Notes: generated from the sequence alone by a model not told the origin. Shown: positions 25,527-39,474, numbered from the stretch's first letter. The stretch: 64,000 nucleotides of DNA from Streptomyces sp. Ru73 (GCF_002920575.1 NZ_PQSQ01000018.1:39445-103444); one strand, 5' to 3'. Program-made: numbers and translations.

Positions 25527-25915
25527 GGAGCGCCCCCTCCTGGGTCCCGCCGGGGGGTCCTCAGCAGGCGCTGCAGCGCGGCGTCGAGATCGTGGGCGAG
25601 TGCTTCGTACTCCGCCTGGCCGGCGCCGGGCAGCGCGCGTACGACCACCAGGCTACCGGCGGGCAGCCGGTCCAGGCGGTCGCGCACGAGGTGCCGGAGA
25701 CGGCGCTGGACCTTGTTCCGGACCACGGCGTTGCCGATGGCCTTGCTCACGACGAAACCCGCACGCGCCGGGGGAACCATTTCCCCCGGTACGTGCGGGT
25801 CCGTTGCACCGCTGCGTAGGTGGACGACGAGGAGCGGGCGCCCGGCCCTGCGTCCTCGGCGTACCGCGGCCGCGAAGTCCTCGCGCCGCCTCAGCCGATG
25901 CTCGGTAGGCAGCAC
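25523..25915 (-). CDS. rnpA: Ribonuclease P protein component
   Basis: 130 residues. The protein subunit of RNase P assists the RNA subunit in trimming tRNA 5' leaders. The family core is [26 protein letters not shown], containing the RNR motif variant. The protein is strongly basic. GTG start; it overlaps yidD by 4 bp and lies 22 nt downstream of rpmH. Confidence 0.96.
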   Translation of the reverse strand: MLPTEHRLRRREDFAAAVRRGRRAGRPLLVVHLRSGATDPHVPGEMVPPARAGFVVSKAIGNAVVRNKVQRRLRHLVRDRLDRLPAGSLVVVRALPGAGQAEYEALAHDLDAALQRLLRTPRRDPGGGAP

Positions 25916-25937
25916 GACATGGACCTAGACCGGGCCG

Positions 25938-26075
25938 TCAGGCCGACAGGCGGGCGCGACCCTTGCCGCGGCGGGACGCGAGGATCGCGCGGCCGGCACG
26001 CGTGCGCATGCGCAGGCGGAAACCGTGGGTCTTGGCGCGGCGACGGTTGTTCGGCTGGAAGGTGCGCTTGCTCAC
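25938..26075 (-). CDS. rpmH: 50S ribosomal protein L34
   Basis: 45 residues, beginning [19 protein letters not shown] and continuing with [20 protein letters not shown], which is L34 almost residue for residue. GTG start at 26075 with a GGAG site about 9 nt before it. It is divergent from dnaA, the usual order at bacterial origins, and heads the rpmH-rnpA-yidD-yidC-khpB-rsmG run. Confidence 0.98.
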   Translation of the reverse strand: MSKRTFQPNNRRRAKTHGFRLRMRTRAGRAILASRRGKGRARLSA

Positions 26076-26317
26076 TCGGGGGCTCCAGGAAAGATTGTTG
26101 CCTCTTGCGAGACAGGTGTGGGGCGTCGACTGGCTGTCACCGTGCGCCCACGAGTAGCTCGCATACGCCCGAGTGCACCGCTACACGATCGCTGGGCGCG
26201 ATCTTTGCCCATCGGAGGCAGGCGGCAGCAGCCATCGACAACTCGACCTGGTCACGGTACGCGGGGCCGCATCATCCGGTCAAACCGGCTCCATGACGGG
26301 ACACGCTGTACACAGGC

Positions 26318-26326
26318 TGTGGACAA
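26318..26326 (-). promoter_or_regulatory. DnaA box at the dnaA promoter
   Basis: TGTGGACAA, the exact complement of the Streptomyces consensus TTGTCCACA, ends 4 bp upstream of the predicted -35 box. It fits DnaA autoregulation. Confidence 0.85.
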
Positions 26327-26330
26327 CAAC

Positions 26331-26360
26331 TTGAACACGCGCGGGTCAGCTGACTACCGT
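26331..26360 (+). promoter_or_regulatory. Predicted dnaA promoter
   Basis: TTGAAC (26331-26336), 18-bp spacer, TACCGT (26355-26360). Predicted start near 26367 gives a leader of about 65 nt. Confidence 0.65.
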
Positions 26361-26432
26361 GGCTGAACTCCGATTCCTTCCCGCCCGTCCTGAGAATCAC
26401 ACATTCGTGGGACCTGTGAGAGAGCGTGCTCT

Positions 26433-28445
26433 GTGGCTGACGTCCCTGCAGATCTTGCCGCAGTGTGGCCGCGGGTACTCGACCACCTGCTCCGGGCGGA
26501 GAGCGACAGCCTCAAGCCCAAGGACCAGGACTGGCTCAAGCGGACCCAGCCGCTCGCCCTGGTCGCCGACACCGCGCTGCTCGCCGTCCCCAATGAGTTC
26601 GCGAAGGGCGTCCTCGAGGGCCGGCTCGCGCCCCTCATCGGGGAGGCGCTGAGCCACGAATGCGGCCGCCCGATCCGTATCGCGATCACCGTCGACGACA
26701 CCTCCGAGGCGCCGCAGCCCCCCGCCCCGCCGCAGCAGCACCTGCCTTCGCAGCAGCCGCAGCTCTCGCACGACGCGTACGACGGCTACGACAACCGCCA
26801 GGGCTACGGTCGGCAGAACGGCCATGAAACCGGTCCCCAGGGCGTACCGCAGGGTGGACACGGCGGCCATCAGAACGACGAGCTGCCCACGGTGCGGCCC
26901 GCGTACCCCGAGTACCAGCAGCAGCACCAGCAGCCGCGGCCCGCGCCCGGCGCCTGGCCGCAGCACACGGAGGACCGGCGTTCCGGCCTGCCCGACGACT
27001 CCGGGCGGCGCGAGGACTACGGCTGGCAGCAGCAGCGGCTCGGCGGTTTCCCCGAGCGCGACCCCTATGCCACGCCCTCCCACCTCCAGCAGCACGGCAG
27101 GCCGGGTCCCGGCGACTATCGGTCGCAGAACGACGACTACCGGTCACAGAGTGACGACTACCGCTCGCAGAGCGATGACTACCGCTCGCAGAGCGGTGAG
27201 GACTACCGCCGGCAGGGCACCGACCGCCCGCACTCCGATGCTCCGCGTCCGTACGAGCAGTCCCCGCAGCACCGTGACACCGAGGGGCACCAGCCGGGCG
27301 GCCACGGCCGGCACGCGGCACCCGGCGGCCCCGGCAGCAGCCTGCCCGCGCCCAGCGGCGCGCCGGGCCCGCTCGCCGCGCAGCCCGCGCCGGCCACCGG
27401 CCCCGGAGAGCCCACCGCGCGGCTGAACCCGAAGTACCTCTTCGACACCTTCGTCATCGGCGCGTCCAACCGCTTCGCGCACGCCGCTGCGGTCGCCGTC
27501 GCCGAGGCCCCGGCCAAGGCGTACAACCCGCTGTTCATCTACGGCGAGTCCGGGCTCGGCAAGACGCACCTGCTGCACGCGATCGGCCACTACGCCCGCA
27601 GCCTGTACCCGGGCACCCGGGTCAGATACGTGAGCTCGGAGGAGTTCACCAACGAGTTCATCAACTCCATCCGCGACGGCAAGGCGGACGCGTTCCGCAA
27701 GCGCTACCGCGACATGGACATCCTGCTGGTCGACGACATCCAGTTCCTGGCGAGCAAGGAGTCGACGCAGGAGGAGTTCTTCCACACCTTCAACACGCTG
27801 CACAACGCCAACAAGCAGATCGTGCTCTCCAGTGACCGGCCGCCCAAGCAGCTGGTGACCCTGGAGGACCGGCTGCGCAACCGCTTCGAGTGGGGCCTGA
27901 TCACGGACGTCCAGCCGCCCGAGCTGGAGACCCGTATCGCGATCCTCCGCAAGAAGGCGGTGCAGGAGCAGCTGAACGCGCCGCCGGAGGTGCTGGAGTT
28001 CATCGCCTCCCGGATCTCGCGGAACATCCGCGAGCTGGAGGGCGCGCTGATCCGGGTCACCGCCTTCGCCTCGCTCAACCGGCAGCCGGTGGACCTCGGC
28101 CTCACCGAGATCGTGCTGAAGGACCTGATCCCCGGCGGCGAGGACGCGGCCCCCGAGATCACCGCCACGGCGATCATGGCGGCCACCGCCGACTACTTCG
28201 GGCTGACGGTGGAGGACCTGTGCGGCTCCTCACGCAGCCGGGTGCTGGTGACCGCGCGGCAGATCGCCATGTACCTGTGCCGTGAGCTGACCGACCTGTC
28301 GCTGCCGAAGATCGGCGGCCACTTCGGCGGCCGCGACCACACCACCGTCATGCACGCGGACCGGAAGATCCGCGCGCTGATGGCCGAGCGCCGCTCCATC
28401 TACAACCAGGTGACCGAGCTGACGAACCGCATCAAGAACGGCTGA
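26433..28445 (+). CDS. dnaA: Chromosomal replication initiator DnaA
   Basis: 670 residues, long like other Streptomyces DnaA proteins because of an extended domain II. Domain I (1-90) mediates self-contact. Domain II (about 92-328) is Gln/Pro/His-rich and contains a short tandem DDYRSQS repeat (about 235-256). Domain III, the AAA+ ATPase, starts at [13 protein letters not shown] with Walker [12 protein letters not shown] (about 370) and Walker [11 protein letters not shown]. Domain IV has the DNA-binding signature [22 protein letters not shown] start after GAGAGAG. Promoter and DnaA box lie upstream; a U-tailed terminator and oriC follow. Confidence 0.98.
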   Translation: MADVPADLAAVWPRVLDHLLRAESDSLKPKDQDWLKRTQPLALVADTALLAVPNEFAKGVLEGRLAPLIGEALSHECGRPIRIAITVDDTSEAPQPPAPPQQHLPSQQPQLSHDAYDGYDNRQGYGRQNGHETGPQGVPQGGHGGHQNDELPTVRPAYPEYQQQHQQPRPAPGAWPQHTEDRRSGLPDDSGRREDYGWQQQRLGGFPERDPYATPSHLQQHGRPGPGDYRSQNDDYRSQSDDYRSQSDDYRSQSGEDYRRQGTDRPHSDAPRPYEQSPQHRDTEGHQPGGHGRHAAPGGPGSSLPAPSGAPGPLAAQPAPATGPGEPTARLNPKYLFDTFVIGASNRFAHAAAVAVAEAPAKAYNPLFIYGESGLGKTHLLHAIGHYARSLYPGTRVRYVSSEEFTNEFINSIRDGKADAFRKRYRDMDILLVDDIQFLASKESTQEEFFHTFNTLHNANKQIVLSSDRPPKQLVTLEDRLRNRFEWGLITDVQPPELETRIAILRKKAVQEQLNAPPEVLEFIASRISRNIRELEGALIRVTAFASLNRQPVDLGLTEIVLKDLIPGGEDAAPEITATAIMAATADYFGLTVEDLCGSSRSRVLVTARQIAMYLCRELTDLSLPKIGGHFGGRDHTTVMHADRKIRALMAERRSIYNQVTELTNRIKNG

Positions 28446-28475
28446 GGCGCGCGGCGCCGGCCGCAGGCGCGCCCA

Positions 28476-28506
28476 GGGCGCTCCGGGACGAACTCCCGGG
28501 GCGCCC
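28476..28506 (+). terminator. Rho-independent terminator of dnaA
   Basis: Thirteen-bp stem (28476-28488 with 28494-28506, one G-U pair), 5-nt loop, then TTCTTCTTT. It separates dnaA transcription from oriC. Confidence 0.9.
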
Positions 28507-29454
28507 TTCTTCTTTGAGCGGCCCTCAGGCGGTCCTGAACGGCTCTCAGAAGGTCCCGTGACCGCGGCCGGCTTGTGTGAGCGGCTCTCAGAGGGATCTC
28601 GTGGCCGCCGCCGACAGGACGTCAGGAGGCCGTACCGCGCGTCCCCCGAGCCCCTGAAAGGTGTCCCCACGCTGTGGAACGGACCGGCCGGCCGCTCATG
28701 AACTCCCCGCCGCTGTTCGATTTCTGACGAGGACACGGCTTCCCTCCACAGATTGGGCGAGAATCTTCCTTCCACACCCTGGGGACTGGAGAGTTATCCC
28801 GACCGCGTCCACAAGCAGTCCGCCCACCAGTAGATCACCCCAGGTCAGCGGGGTGTGGATTTGCGGACAACTCTTATCCACAGGGTGTGGACGAGGTGGT
28901 CTTCCCCAGGCTGCGCACACGACTGTCCACCGGCCGCCCACAGGGAAAGCGATGTTGTGCACACCCCGTCCACACCGCTGTCCACTGTTCGGCAAGGCGA
29001 CACCACCGCTCACCGGCTCGAGTGAAAGCGGTCACACCAAAGTGCCGGGTTGGGCTGTGGGGAACCTGGGTAAAACTGGGGATGGCACTGGGGAGAAACC
29101 GCCCTCCCCTGTGCATCGGGTGTGCACAACCCGCGGTGGTCCACAGAGACGCCCCGTTGTCCACGGCTGCGCCCACAGCCGCCCGTGGACAAAAAACCGG
29201 CTTTGACCTGCGCGAAAGCAGTTGTCCACGGTTTCCACAGGGCCTACTACTACGACCACGGATATCTAGCGGGGAACTCGTTTCGAATCGGGTGCTGTGC
29301 ACAACTTGGGGACCGGACCTCTCCGAGCTCTCGTCCCGACTTGACCCCGAGCCGCACGGGCTGTCGGTGGCGTGCGTCAGACTGGTCTCCGGCAACCCAG
29401 CCGACGACGAAGGCCAGCAGGGCGAGAGCCAGCAACAGCAGGAGGCGGTTTCCG
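28507..29454. other. oriC: Chromosomal replication origin oriC
   Basis: The dnaA-dnaN intergenic region of about 950 bp without a gene. Reading 9-mers against TTGTCCACA or its complement, I find about 18 DnaA boxes. Starts are 28742, 28768, 28805, 28862 (TGCGGACAA), 28874 (TTATCCACA), 28886, 28923, 28955 (TTGTGCACA), 28966, 28978, 29056, 29121 (TGTGCACAA), 29137 (TGGTCCACA), 29157 (TTGTCCACG), 29184, 29222 (TTGTCCACG), 29231 and 29296 (TGTGCACAA). They fall into two groups, 28742-28986 and 29056-29304. Published Streptomyces origins have about 19. Both orientations occur. The strip 29243-29272 (tactactac, gatatctag) is the most A/T-rich part and could help unwinding. Confidence 0.96.
29222..29250 (+). 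promoter_or_regulatory. Possible dnaN promoter overlapping DnaA boxes
   Basis: TTGTCC (29222-29227), 17-bp spacer, TACTAC (29245-29250). The -35 is itself part of a DnaA box, so DnaA binding could affect dnaN expression. Assigned by eye only. Confidence 0.35.
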
Positions 29455-30585
29455 GTGAAGATCCGGGTGGAGCGCGATGTACTCGCGGAGGCAGTGGCCT
29501 GGGCGGCCAAGAGCCTCCCGGCCCGTCCGCCGGTGCCCGTCCTCGCGGGCCTCCTCCTGAAGGCGGAGGACGGCTCCCTGAGCCTCTCCGGCTTCGACTA
29601 CGAGGTCTCGGCGCGGGTCTCGGTGGAGGCGGAGACCGAGGAGGAGGGCACGGTCCTCGTCTCCGGCCGGCTGCTCGCCGACATCTGCCGCGCCCTGCCG
29701 AACCGCCCGGTGGAGATCTCCACAGACGGTGTACGCGTGACCGTCGTCTGCGGCTCCTCGCGGTTCACCCTCCACACCCTTCCTGTGGAGGAGTACCCGG
29801 CGCTGCCCCAGATGCCCACCGCCACCGGCACCGTGCCCGGTGAGGTCTTCGCCGCCGCGGCCGCCCAGGTCGCCATCGCCGCCGGCCGTGACGACACCCT
29901 CCCGGTGCTCACCGGTGTCCGCATCGAGATCGAGGGCGACACCGTCACGCTCGCCTCGACCGACCGTTACCGCTTCGCGGTCCGCGAGTTCCTGTGGAAG
30001 CCGGAGAGCCCGGACGCGTCCGCGGTCGCGCTGGTGCCCGCCAAGACGCTGCTGGACACCGCCAAGTCGCTGAGCAGCGGCGACACCGTCACGCTGGCGC
30101 TCTCGGGCTCCGGCGCCGGTGAGGGCCTGATCGGCTTCGAGGGCGCGGGCCGCCGTACGACGACCCGCCTGCTGGAAGGCGACCTGCCGAAGTACCGCAC
30201 GCTCTTCCCGACCGAGTTCAACTCCGTCGCGGTGATCGAGACGGCCCCCTTCGTCGAGGCCGTCAAGCGTGTGGCGCTGGTCGCTGAGCGGAACACCCCG
30301 GTGCGGCTCAGCTTCGAGCAGGGCGTGCTGATCCTGGAGGCCGGCTCCAGCGACGATGCACAGGCTGTGGAGCGCGTCGACGCGCAGCTCGACGGCGACG
30401 ACATCTCGATCGCCTTCAACCCCGGCTTCCTGCTGGAGGGCCTGTCCGCGATCGACTCGCCGGTGGCCCAGCTGTCGTTCACGACGTCCACCAAGCCCGC
30501 GCTGCTGAGCGGCAAGCCCGCCGCCGACGCCGAGGCGGACGACGCGTACAAGTACCTGATCATGCCGGTGCGCCTGTCGGGCTGA
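29455..30585 (+). CDS. dnaN: DNA polymerase III beta sliding clamp
   Basis: 376 residues. The ring-shaped clamp that tethers replicative polymerase to DNA. It starts with MKIRVERDVLAEAVAWAAKSLP at GTG 29455, after GCAGGAGGCGG. Typical clamp motifs include LLKAEDGSLSLSGFDYEVS, DDTLPVLTGVRIEIEGD, ASTDRYRFAVRE, and the C-terminal YLIMPVRLSG that forms the protein-binding pocket edge. The frame is open upstream into oriC but has no similarity there. The last 26 bases including the stop are repeated 78 bp downstream. Confidence 0.98.
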   Translation: MKIRVERDVLAEAVAWAAKSLPARPPVPVLAGLLLKAEDGSLSLSGFDYEVSARVSVEAETEEEGTVLVSGRLLADICRALPNRPVEISTDGVRVTVVCGSSRFTLHTLPVEEYPALPQMPTATGTVPGEVFAAAAAQVAIAAGRDDTLPVLTGVRIEIEGDTVTLASTDRYRFAVREFLWKPESPDASAVALVPAKTLLDTAKSLSSGDTVTLALSGSGAGEGLIGFEGAGRRTTTRLLEGDLPKYRTLFPTEFNSVAVIETAPFVEAVKRVALVAERNTPVRLSFEQGVLILEAGSSDDAQAVERVDAQLDGDDISIAFNPGFLLEGLSAIDSPVAQLSFTTSTKPALLSGKPAADAEADDAYKYLIMPVRLSG

Positions 30586-30665
30586 GCTGCGCGGCGCACC
30601 GGCCGGGAGCGCGAGGGTCGCCCCTCGCAGGACCGCGGTATGCCGGTGCGCCTGTCGGGCTGAGC
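30562..30665 (+). repeat. 26-bp direct repeat of the dnaN end and stop codon
   Basis: Bases 30562-30587 (codons for MPVRLSG, the TGA stop and GC) recur exactly at 30640-30665. The offset is 78 bp, a multiple of three, and no stop occurs between the two TGA codons in the dnaN frame. A 7-bp hairpin GCGAGGG/CCCTCGC (30611-30628) lies between the copies. Confidence 0.9.
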
Positions 30666-30696
30666 CCGTCTCGCCGGTGCCCCCGGGCCGTGCCGC

Positions 30697-30727
30697 GCGG
30701 CCGTGCGGACCCGCTCCGTACGGCCGC
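30697..30727 (+). terminator. Terminator of dnaN
   Basis: Thirteen-bp stem (30697-30709 with 30715-30727, one G-U pair) and a 5-nt loop, 111 bp beyond the dnaN stop. Confidence 0.75.
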
Positions 30728-30795
30728 CCGGATGACGCGGTTGACCTGCGGCTTATGAGCGGCTGAGCCCACAGCTGTGCACGCAGCTTCGGGCG

Positions 30796-30820
30796 TAGGC
30801 TCGTTGTAGGTCAGGTACAA
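30796..30820 (+). promoter_or_regulatory. Possible gnd promoter with overlapping inverted repeat
   Basis: TAGGCT (30796-30801) is a reasonable -10 box, though the -35 is weak. TTGTA (30804-30808) and TACAA (30816-30820) flank a 7-bp centre and would straddle the start point, a plausible operator for an unknown regulator. Confidence 0.4.
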
Positions 30821-30851
30821 GGGCAACGACTATGTGCAAAGAGGGTCTCTG

Positions 30852-31730
30852 ATGGAGCTCGGTCTCGTCGGTCTCGGCAAGATGGGCGGCAACATGCGCG
30901 AGCGCATCCGCCGCGCCGGCCACACGGTCATCGGTTACGACCGCAATCCCGACCTCGCGGATGTGTCCAGTCTCAAGGAGATGGTGGACCGGCTGCAGGG
31001 TCCGCGGGTCGTGTGGGTCATGGTGCCGGCCGGCGCCGCCACCCAGGCGACGATCGATGAGCTCGGTGAGCTGCTGTCCGAGGGCGACATCGTCGTCGAC
31101 GGCGGCAACAGCCGGTGGACGGACGACGAGAAGCACGCCGAGGAGCTGCGCGCCAAGGGCATCGGCTTCGTCGACTGCGGCGTCTCCGGTGGTGTCTGGG
31201 GCCTGGAGAACGGCTACGCGCTGATGTACGGCGGCGACGCCGAGGACGTGGCGAAGGTCCAGCCGATCTTCGACGCGCTGAAGCCGGAGGGCGACTTCGG
31301 TTCGGTGCACGCCGGCAAGGTCGGCGCGGGCCACTTCGCGAAGATGGTCCACAACGGCATCGAGTACGCGATGATGCAGGCCTACGCCGAGGGCTGGGAG
31401 CTGCTGGAGAAGGTCGACTCCGTCACGGACGTGCGCGAGGTCTTCCGCTCCTGGCAGGAGGGCACGGTCATCCGCTCCTGGCTGCTGGACCTGGCGGTCA
31501 ACGCGCTGGACGACGACGAGCACCTGGAGAAGCTGCGCGGTTACGCGGCCGACTCCGGTGAGGGCCGCTGGACGGTCGAGGCCGCGATCGACAACGCGGT
31601 GCCGCTGCCGGCGATCACCGCGTCGCTGTTCGCGCGGTTCTCCTCGCGTCAGGACGACTCGCCGCAGATGAAGATGATCGCCGCGCTGCGGAACCAGTTC
31701 GGCGGCCACGCGGTCGAGAACAAGAAGTAA
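30852..31730 (+). CDS. gnd: 6-Phosphogluconate dehydrogenase, short (GntZ-like) decarboxylating type
   Basis: 292 residues. It oxidatively decarboxylates 6-phosphogluconate to ribulose 5-phosphate in the pentose phosphate pathway. The dinucleotide motif is [13 protein letters not shown]; the substrate motifs are [33 protein letters not shown] and [18 protein letters not shown]. It is about 180 residues shorter than the enterobacterial enzyme and lacks its C-terminal domain, as in the ~300-residue class. The ATG at 30852 follows AGAGGG. Its place between dnaN and recF is typical of actinobacterial origins. Confidence 0.95.
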   Translation: MELGLVGLGKMGGNMRERIRRAGHTVIGYDRNPDLADVSSLKEMVDRLQGPRVVWVMVPAGAATQATIDELGELLSEGDIVVDGGNSRWTDDEKHAEELRAKGIGFVDCGVSGGVWGLENGYALMYGGDAEDVAKVQPIFDALKPEGDFGSVHAGKVGAGHFAKMVHNGIEYAMMQAYAEGWELLEKVDSVTDVREVFRSWQEGTVIRSWLLDLAVNALDDDEHLEKLRGYAADSGEGRWTVEAAIDNAVPLPAITASLFARFSSRQDDSPQMKMIAALRNQFGGHAVENKK

Positions 31731-31736
31731 GCAGAC

Positions 31737-31768
31737 CGGGCTTCCGGGGCAGGCGTCCCGGAAGCCCG
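31737..31768 (+). terminator. Terminator of gnd
   Basis: Perfect 12-bp stem CGGGCTTCCGGG/CCCGGAAGCCCG with an 8-nt loop, starting 7 bp after the gnd stop. Confidence 0.85.
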
Positions 31769-31803
31769 CAGCAGTACCACGCCGGGGGAGGTCGGCGCCC
31801 GTC

Positions 31804-32937
31804 ATGCATGTCGCGCATCTGTCGCTCGCCGACTTCCGCTCGTACGCCCGGGTCGAGGTCCCGCTCGATCCGGGCGTCACCGCCTTCGTCGGACCCAACG
31901 GCCAGGGCAAGACCAACCTCGTCGAGGCGGTCGGCTACCTCGCCACCCTCGGCAGCCACCGGGTCTCCTCCGACGCGCCGCTGGTCCGCATGGGCGCGGA
32001 GCGGGCGATCGTACGGGCCCAGGTGGTGCAGGGCGACCGGCAGCAGCTGATCGAGCTGGAGCTGAACCCGGGCAAGGCCAACCGGGCCAGGATCAACAGG
32101 TCGTCGCAGGTCAGGCCGCGTGACGTGCTCGGCATCGTGCGTACGGTCCTGTTCGCTCCGGAGGACCTGGCCCTGGTGAAGGGCGACCCGGGCGAGCGGC
32201 GGCGCTTCCTCGACGAGCTGATCACCGCGCGATCGCCGCGGATGGCGGGCGTGCGTTCCGACTACGACCGCGTGCTGAAGCAGCGGAACACCCTGCTCAA
32301 GAGCGCGGCGCTGGCGCGCCGGCACGGCGGCCGGAAGATGGACCTCTCCACGCTGGACGTGTGGGACCAGCACCTGGCGCGCGCGGGTGCCGAGCTGCTG
32401 GCACAGCGGCTGGACCTGATCGCGACGCTCGAGCCGCTGGCGGACAAGGCGTACGAGCAGCTGGCGCCGGGCGGCGGCCCGGTCGCGCTGGAGTACCGGG
32501 GCTCGGTAGGTGAGCGGCTGGCCGAGGCGTCGAACCGCGAGGAGCTGTACGGGCTGCTCATGGAGGCGCTGGGCGAGGCCCGGAAGAACGAGATCGAGCG
32601 GGGCGTGACCCTGGTCGGCCCGCACCGCGACGACCTGGTCCTCAAGCTGGGGCGGCTGCCCGCGAAGGGGTACGCGAGCCACGGCGAGTCCTGGTCGTAC
32701 GCGCTGGCGCTGCGGCTGGCCTCGTACGACCTGCTCAGGGCCGAGGGCAATGAGCCGGTCCTCGTACTGGACGACGTCTTCGCCGAGCTGGACGCGCGCC
32801 GGCGGGAGCGGCTGGCGGAGCTGGTGGCGCCGGGCGAGCAGGTGCTGGTGACGGCGGCGGTGGACGACGATGTGCCGGGCGTGCTGGCGGGGGCGCGGTT
32901 CGCGGTCTCCGAGGGCGTCGCGGAGAAGGTGTCGTAA
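31804..32937 (+). CDS. recF: RecF DNA repair and gap-repair ATPase
   Basis: 377 residues. An SMC-like ATPase that with RecO and RecR loads RecA at gaps. It begins [19 protein letters not shown] with Walker [16 protein letters not shown]. The signature region is [38 protein letters not shown], and Walker B is [16 protein letters not shown]. The stop TAA is immediately followed by the GTG of the next gene. Confidence 0.97.
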   Translation: MHVAHLSLADFRSYARVEVPLDPGVTAFVGPNGQGKTNLVEAVGYLATLGSHRVSSDAPLVRMGAERAIVRAQVVQGDRQQLIELELNPGKANRARINRSSQVRPRDVLGIVRTVLFAPEDLALVKGDPGERRRFLDELITARSPRMAGVRSDYDRVLKQRNTLLKSAALARRHGGRKMDLSTLDVWDQHLARAGAELLAQRLDLIATLEPLADKAYEQLAPGGGPVALEYRGSVGERLAEASNREELYGLLMEALGEARKNEIERGVTLVGPHRDDLVLKLGRLPAKGYASHGESWSYALALRLASYDLLRAEGNEPVLVLDDVFAELDARRRERLAELVAPGEQVLVTAAVDDDVPGVLAGARFAVSEGVAEKVS

Positions 32938-33495
32938 GTGAGCGAGCAATCCGGTCCACAGGACGCGCCGGGGCCCGAGCAGCCCCGGCCGCCGGAGCTG
33001 TCCGGCATCGACCTGGCGCGGCAGGCGCTGGTGGCCGCCAAGGAGCAGGCCCGGGCGCGTGGCGCTGCGGCGCAGCAGAAGAAGCAGGCCAGACGGGGCG
33101 GCGGCCTGAGGTCCGGGGCCCGTGCCGACGGGCGGGACCCGCTGCCGCTGGGTGCGGCGATCAACCGTCTGATCACCGAGCGCGGCTGGGAGACGCCCGC
33201 CGCGGTCGGCGGGGTGATGGGGCGCTGGCCGCAGCTGGTGGGCCAGGAGGTGGCGCAGCACTGCGAGCCTCAGAAGTACGACGAGGACGCGCGGGTGCTG
33301 ACGGTGCAGTGCGACTCGACGGCATGGGCGACGCAGCTGCGGCTGCTGGCGCCGACGCTCGTGGCCCGGCTGAACGAGGACCTGGGGCACGGGTCCGTGA
33401 AAATGATCAAGGTACTGGGTCCGGGCGGCCCGCCCCGGCGGTACGGCTCGCTGCGGGCTCCGGGCAGCAGGGGCCCGGGGGACACCTACGGCTGA
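32938..33495 (+). CDS. dciA: DciA-family (DUF721) replicative helicase loader/operator
   Basis: 185 residues. A disordered basic N-terminus (about 1-75) is followed by the DUF721 domain: INRLITERGWETPAAVGGVMGRWPQLVGQEVAQHC and LTVQCDSTAWATQLRLLAPTLVARLNEDLG. DUF721 proteins have been described as DciA, the ancestral helicase-loading factor of bacteria without DnaC or DnaI. Zero-gap coupling to recF and its place between recF and gyrB support a replication role. The short Gly/Arg-rich tail is typical of the streptomycete form. Confidence 0.85.
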   Translation: MSEQSGPQDAPGPEQPRPPELSGIDLARQALVAAKEQARARGAAAQQKKQARRGGGLRSGARADGRDPLPLGAAINRLITERGWETPAAVGGVMGRWPQLVGQEVAQHCEPQKYDEDARVLTVQCDSTAWATQLRLLAPTLVARLNEDLGHGSVKMIKVLGPGGPPRRYGSLRAPGSRGPGDTYG

Positions 33496-33522
33496 TCCGC
33501 GCATGCGGGGCCGAAGTCGTCT

Positions 33523-33536
33523 GTTTCACGTGAAAC
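33523..33536. other. parS: parS site between dciA and gyrB
   Basis: Exact 14-bp parS, intergenic, 27 bp after the dciA stop. Confidence 0.97.
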
Positions 33537-33754
33537 CAGGGTCCTGGCCGGGGGCTGGTTCGGGCGTGAATGTCCGGGATGCTCGGGTGTGACAGAAGAG
33601 ACTCCGCTCACGGTAGTCGGAGGTTGACAGCCCGAAGCGCTGAGGGCCGGTGTGAGCGCCCTGGGGGCCCGCTCCAGATATGGGGAGTCGGCGGACGTCA
33701 GTTCAGGGCGGCACGTGAGGACTCAGGCGCCCGCAAACCCCCATGAGTGTCGGC

Positions 33755-35919
<2,165 letters not shown>

Positions 35920-35968
35920 GCCCGTCGGCCCGTAACGCAGCCGCAGCTCGAAAGGACTTTGAACAGCA

Positions 35969-38593
<2,625 letters not shown>

Positions 38594-38608
38594 CGCGAGG
38601 AGTAGGTC

Positions 38609-39280
38609 GTGAGTGGAGCCACGGGTGCGCAGGCGGACGGACCGGACGACGGGCGGAAGTCCGGGTCCGCGACCGTGACGGACAGCGCCCGTGGCTCCGA
38701 TACTGGTGACGGGCCCCGCGAGAAGGAGGCCGCCGCCGAGGGGGGAACCGTGACCGACACCAGGCAGCCGCAGCCGGCGGCCCAGCCGCAGCCCGAGCCG
38801 CGCCCGCAGGGCGCCGAGGGCCAGCCGTACCGCCCGCCGTCCGCGTACGCCACCGGCGGCGGCAAGCAGGGCCTGCGGGTGCCCCGGCCGGGCGTCCGGA
38901 CCACCCCGCGTACGCGCAAGGCGCGGCTGCGCGTGGCCCGGGCCGATCCCTGGTCGGTGATGAAGGTCAGCTTCCTGCTGTCCATCGCGCTGGGGCTGTG
39001 CACGCTCGTGGCCGTGTCGGTGCTGTGGATGGTGATGGACGCGATGGGCGTCTTCTCCACGGTCGGCGGCACGATCAGCCAGGCCACCAGCTCCGACGGT
39101 GGTTCGGGCTTCGACCTGGAGAGCTTCCTGTCGCTGCCGCGGGTGCTGCTGTTCACCGGTGTCATCGCGGCCATCGACGTGGTGCTGGCGACCGCGCTGG
39201 CCACGCTCGGCGCCTTCATCTACAACCTCTCGGCCGGCTTCGTGGGCGGTGTGGAGCTCACCCTGGCCGAGGACGAATGA
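38609..39280 (+). CDS. DUF3566 transmembrane protein
   Basis: 223 residues. A disordered Pro/Gln/Gly-rich N-terminus (1-105) precedes the DUF3566 domain: RKARLRVARADPWSVMKVSFLLSIALG, a first helix, an extracytoplasmic loop, and a second helix VLLFTGVIAAIDVVLATALATLGAF. The C-terminus GGVELTLAEDE is characteristic. It is the actinobacterial protein found after gyrA (Rv0007 in M. tuberculosis), with no settled function. GTG start after GAGGAG, 15 nt from the gyrA stop. Confidence 0.88.
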   Translation: MSGATGAQADGPDDGRKSGSATVTDSARGSDTGDGPREKEAAAEGGTVTDTRQPQPAAQPQPEPRPQGAEGQPYRPPSAYATGGGKQGLRVPRPGVRTTPRTRKARLRVARADPWSVMKVSFLLSIALGLCTLVAVSVLWMVMDAMGVFSTVGGTISQATSSDGGSGFDLESFLSLPRVLLFTGVIAAIDVVLATALATLGAFIYNLSAGFVGGVELTLAEDE

Positions 39281-39331
39281 CCTGGTGCGGCCCGCCGCCG
39301 AGGGGCTTTCGGACCCCGCCCGGTCATCGAT

Positions 39332-39361
39332 TTGGGTCATGGCTCTGAAGTGCGCTAATCT
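39332..39361 (+). promoter_or_regulatory. Predicted tRNA-Ile promoter
   Basis: TTGGGT (39332-39337), 18-bp spacer, TAATCT (39356-39361), with the mature tRNA starting 32 bp later. Confidence 0.5.
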
Positions 39362-39393
39362 TTCGGTGCAGCCAGCGAGGCGGCAACAAGCCA

Positions 39394-39467
39394 GGGGCTA
39401 TAGCTCAGACGGTTAGAGCGCTTCCCTGATAAGGAAGAGGCCACAGGTTCAAGTCCTGTTAGCCCCA
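39394..39467 (+). tRNA. tRNA-Ile (anticodon GAT)
   Basis: A 74-nt cloverleaf. Acceptor GGGGCTA pairs with TAGCCCC, the D-arm is AGCTCAG...AGAGC, the anticodon loop is CTGATAA, and the T-arm is CAGGTTCAAGTCCTG. The 3' CCA is not encoded (CCG follows). It lies after gyrA, as in many actinobacteria. Confidence 0.97.
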
Positions 39468-39474
39468 CCGGCAA

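Larger units (their letters stand above)
26076..26432. other. rpmH-dnaA divergent regulatory region
   Basis: 357 bp with no gene. The dnaA side carries a promoter and a perfect DnaA box (listed separately). The rpmH promoter is not obvious by eye. Confidence 0.7.

Noticed and set aside
23574..25928. Long plus-strand frame opposite khpB, yidC, yidD and rnpA
   Set aside because: It crosses four well-supported minus-strand genes and has no recognisable domain.
27120..27210. Short regular DNA repeats resembling a small CRISPR array
   Set aside because: They lie in frame within DnaA domain II and encode DDYRSQS repeats; there are no spacers of constant length and no cas genes.
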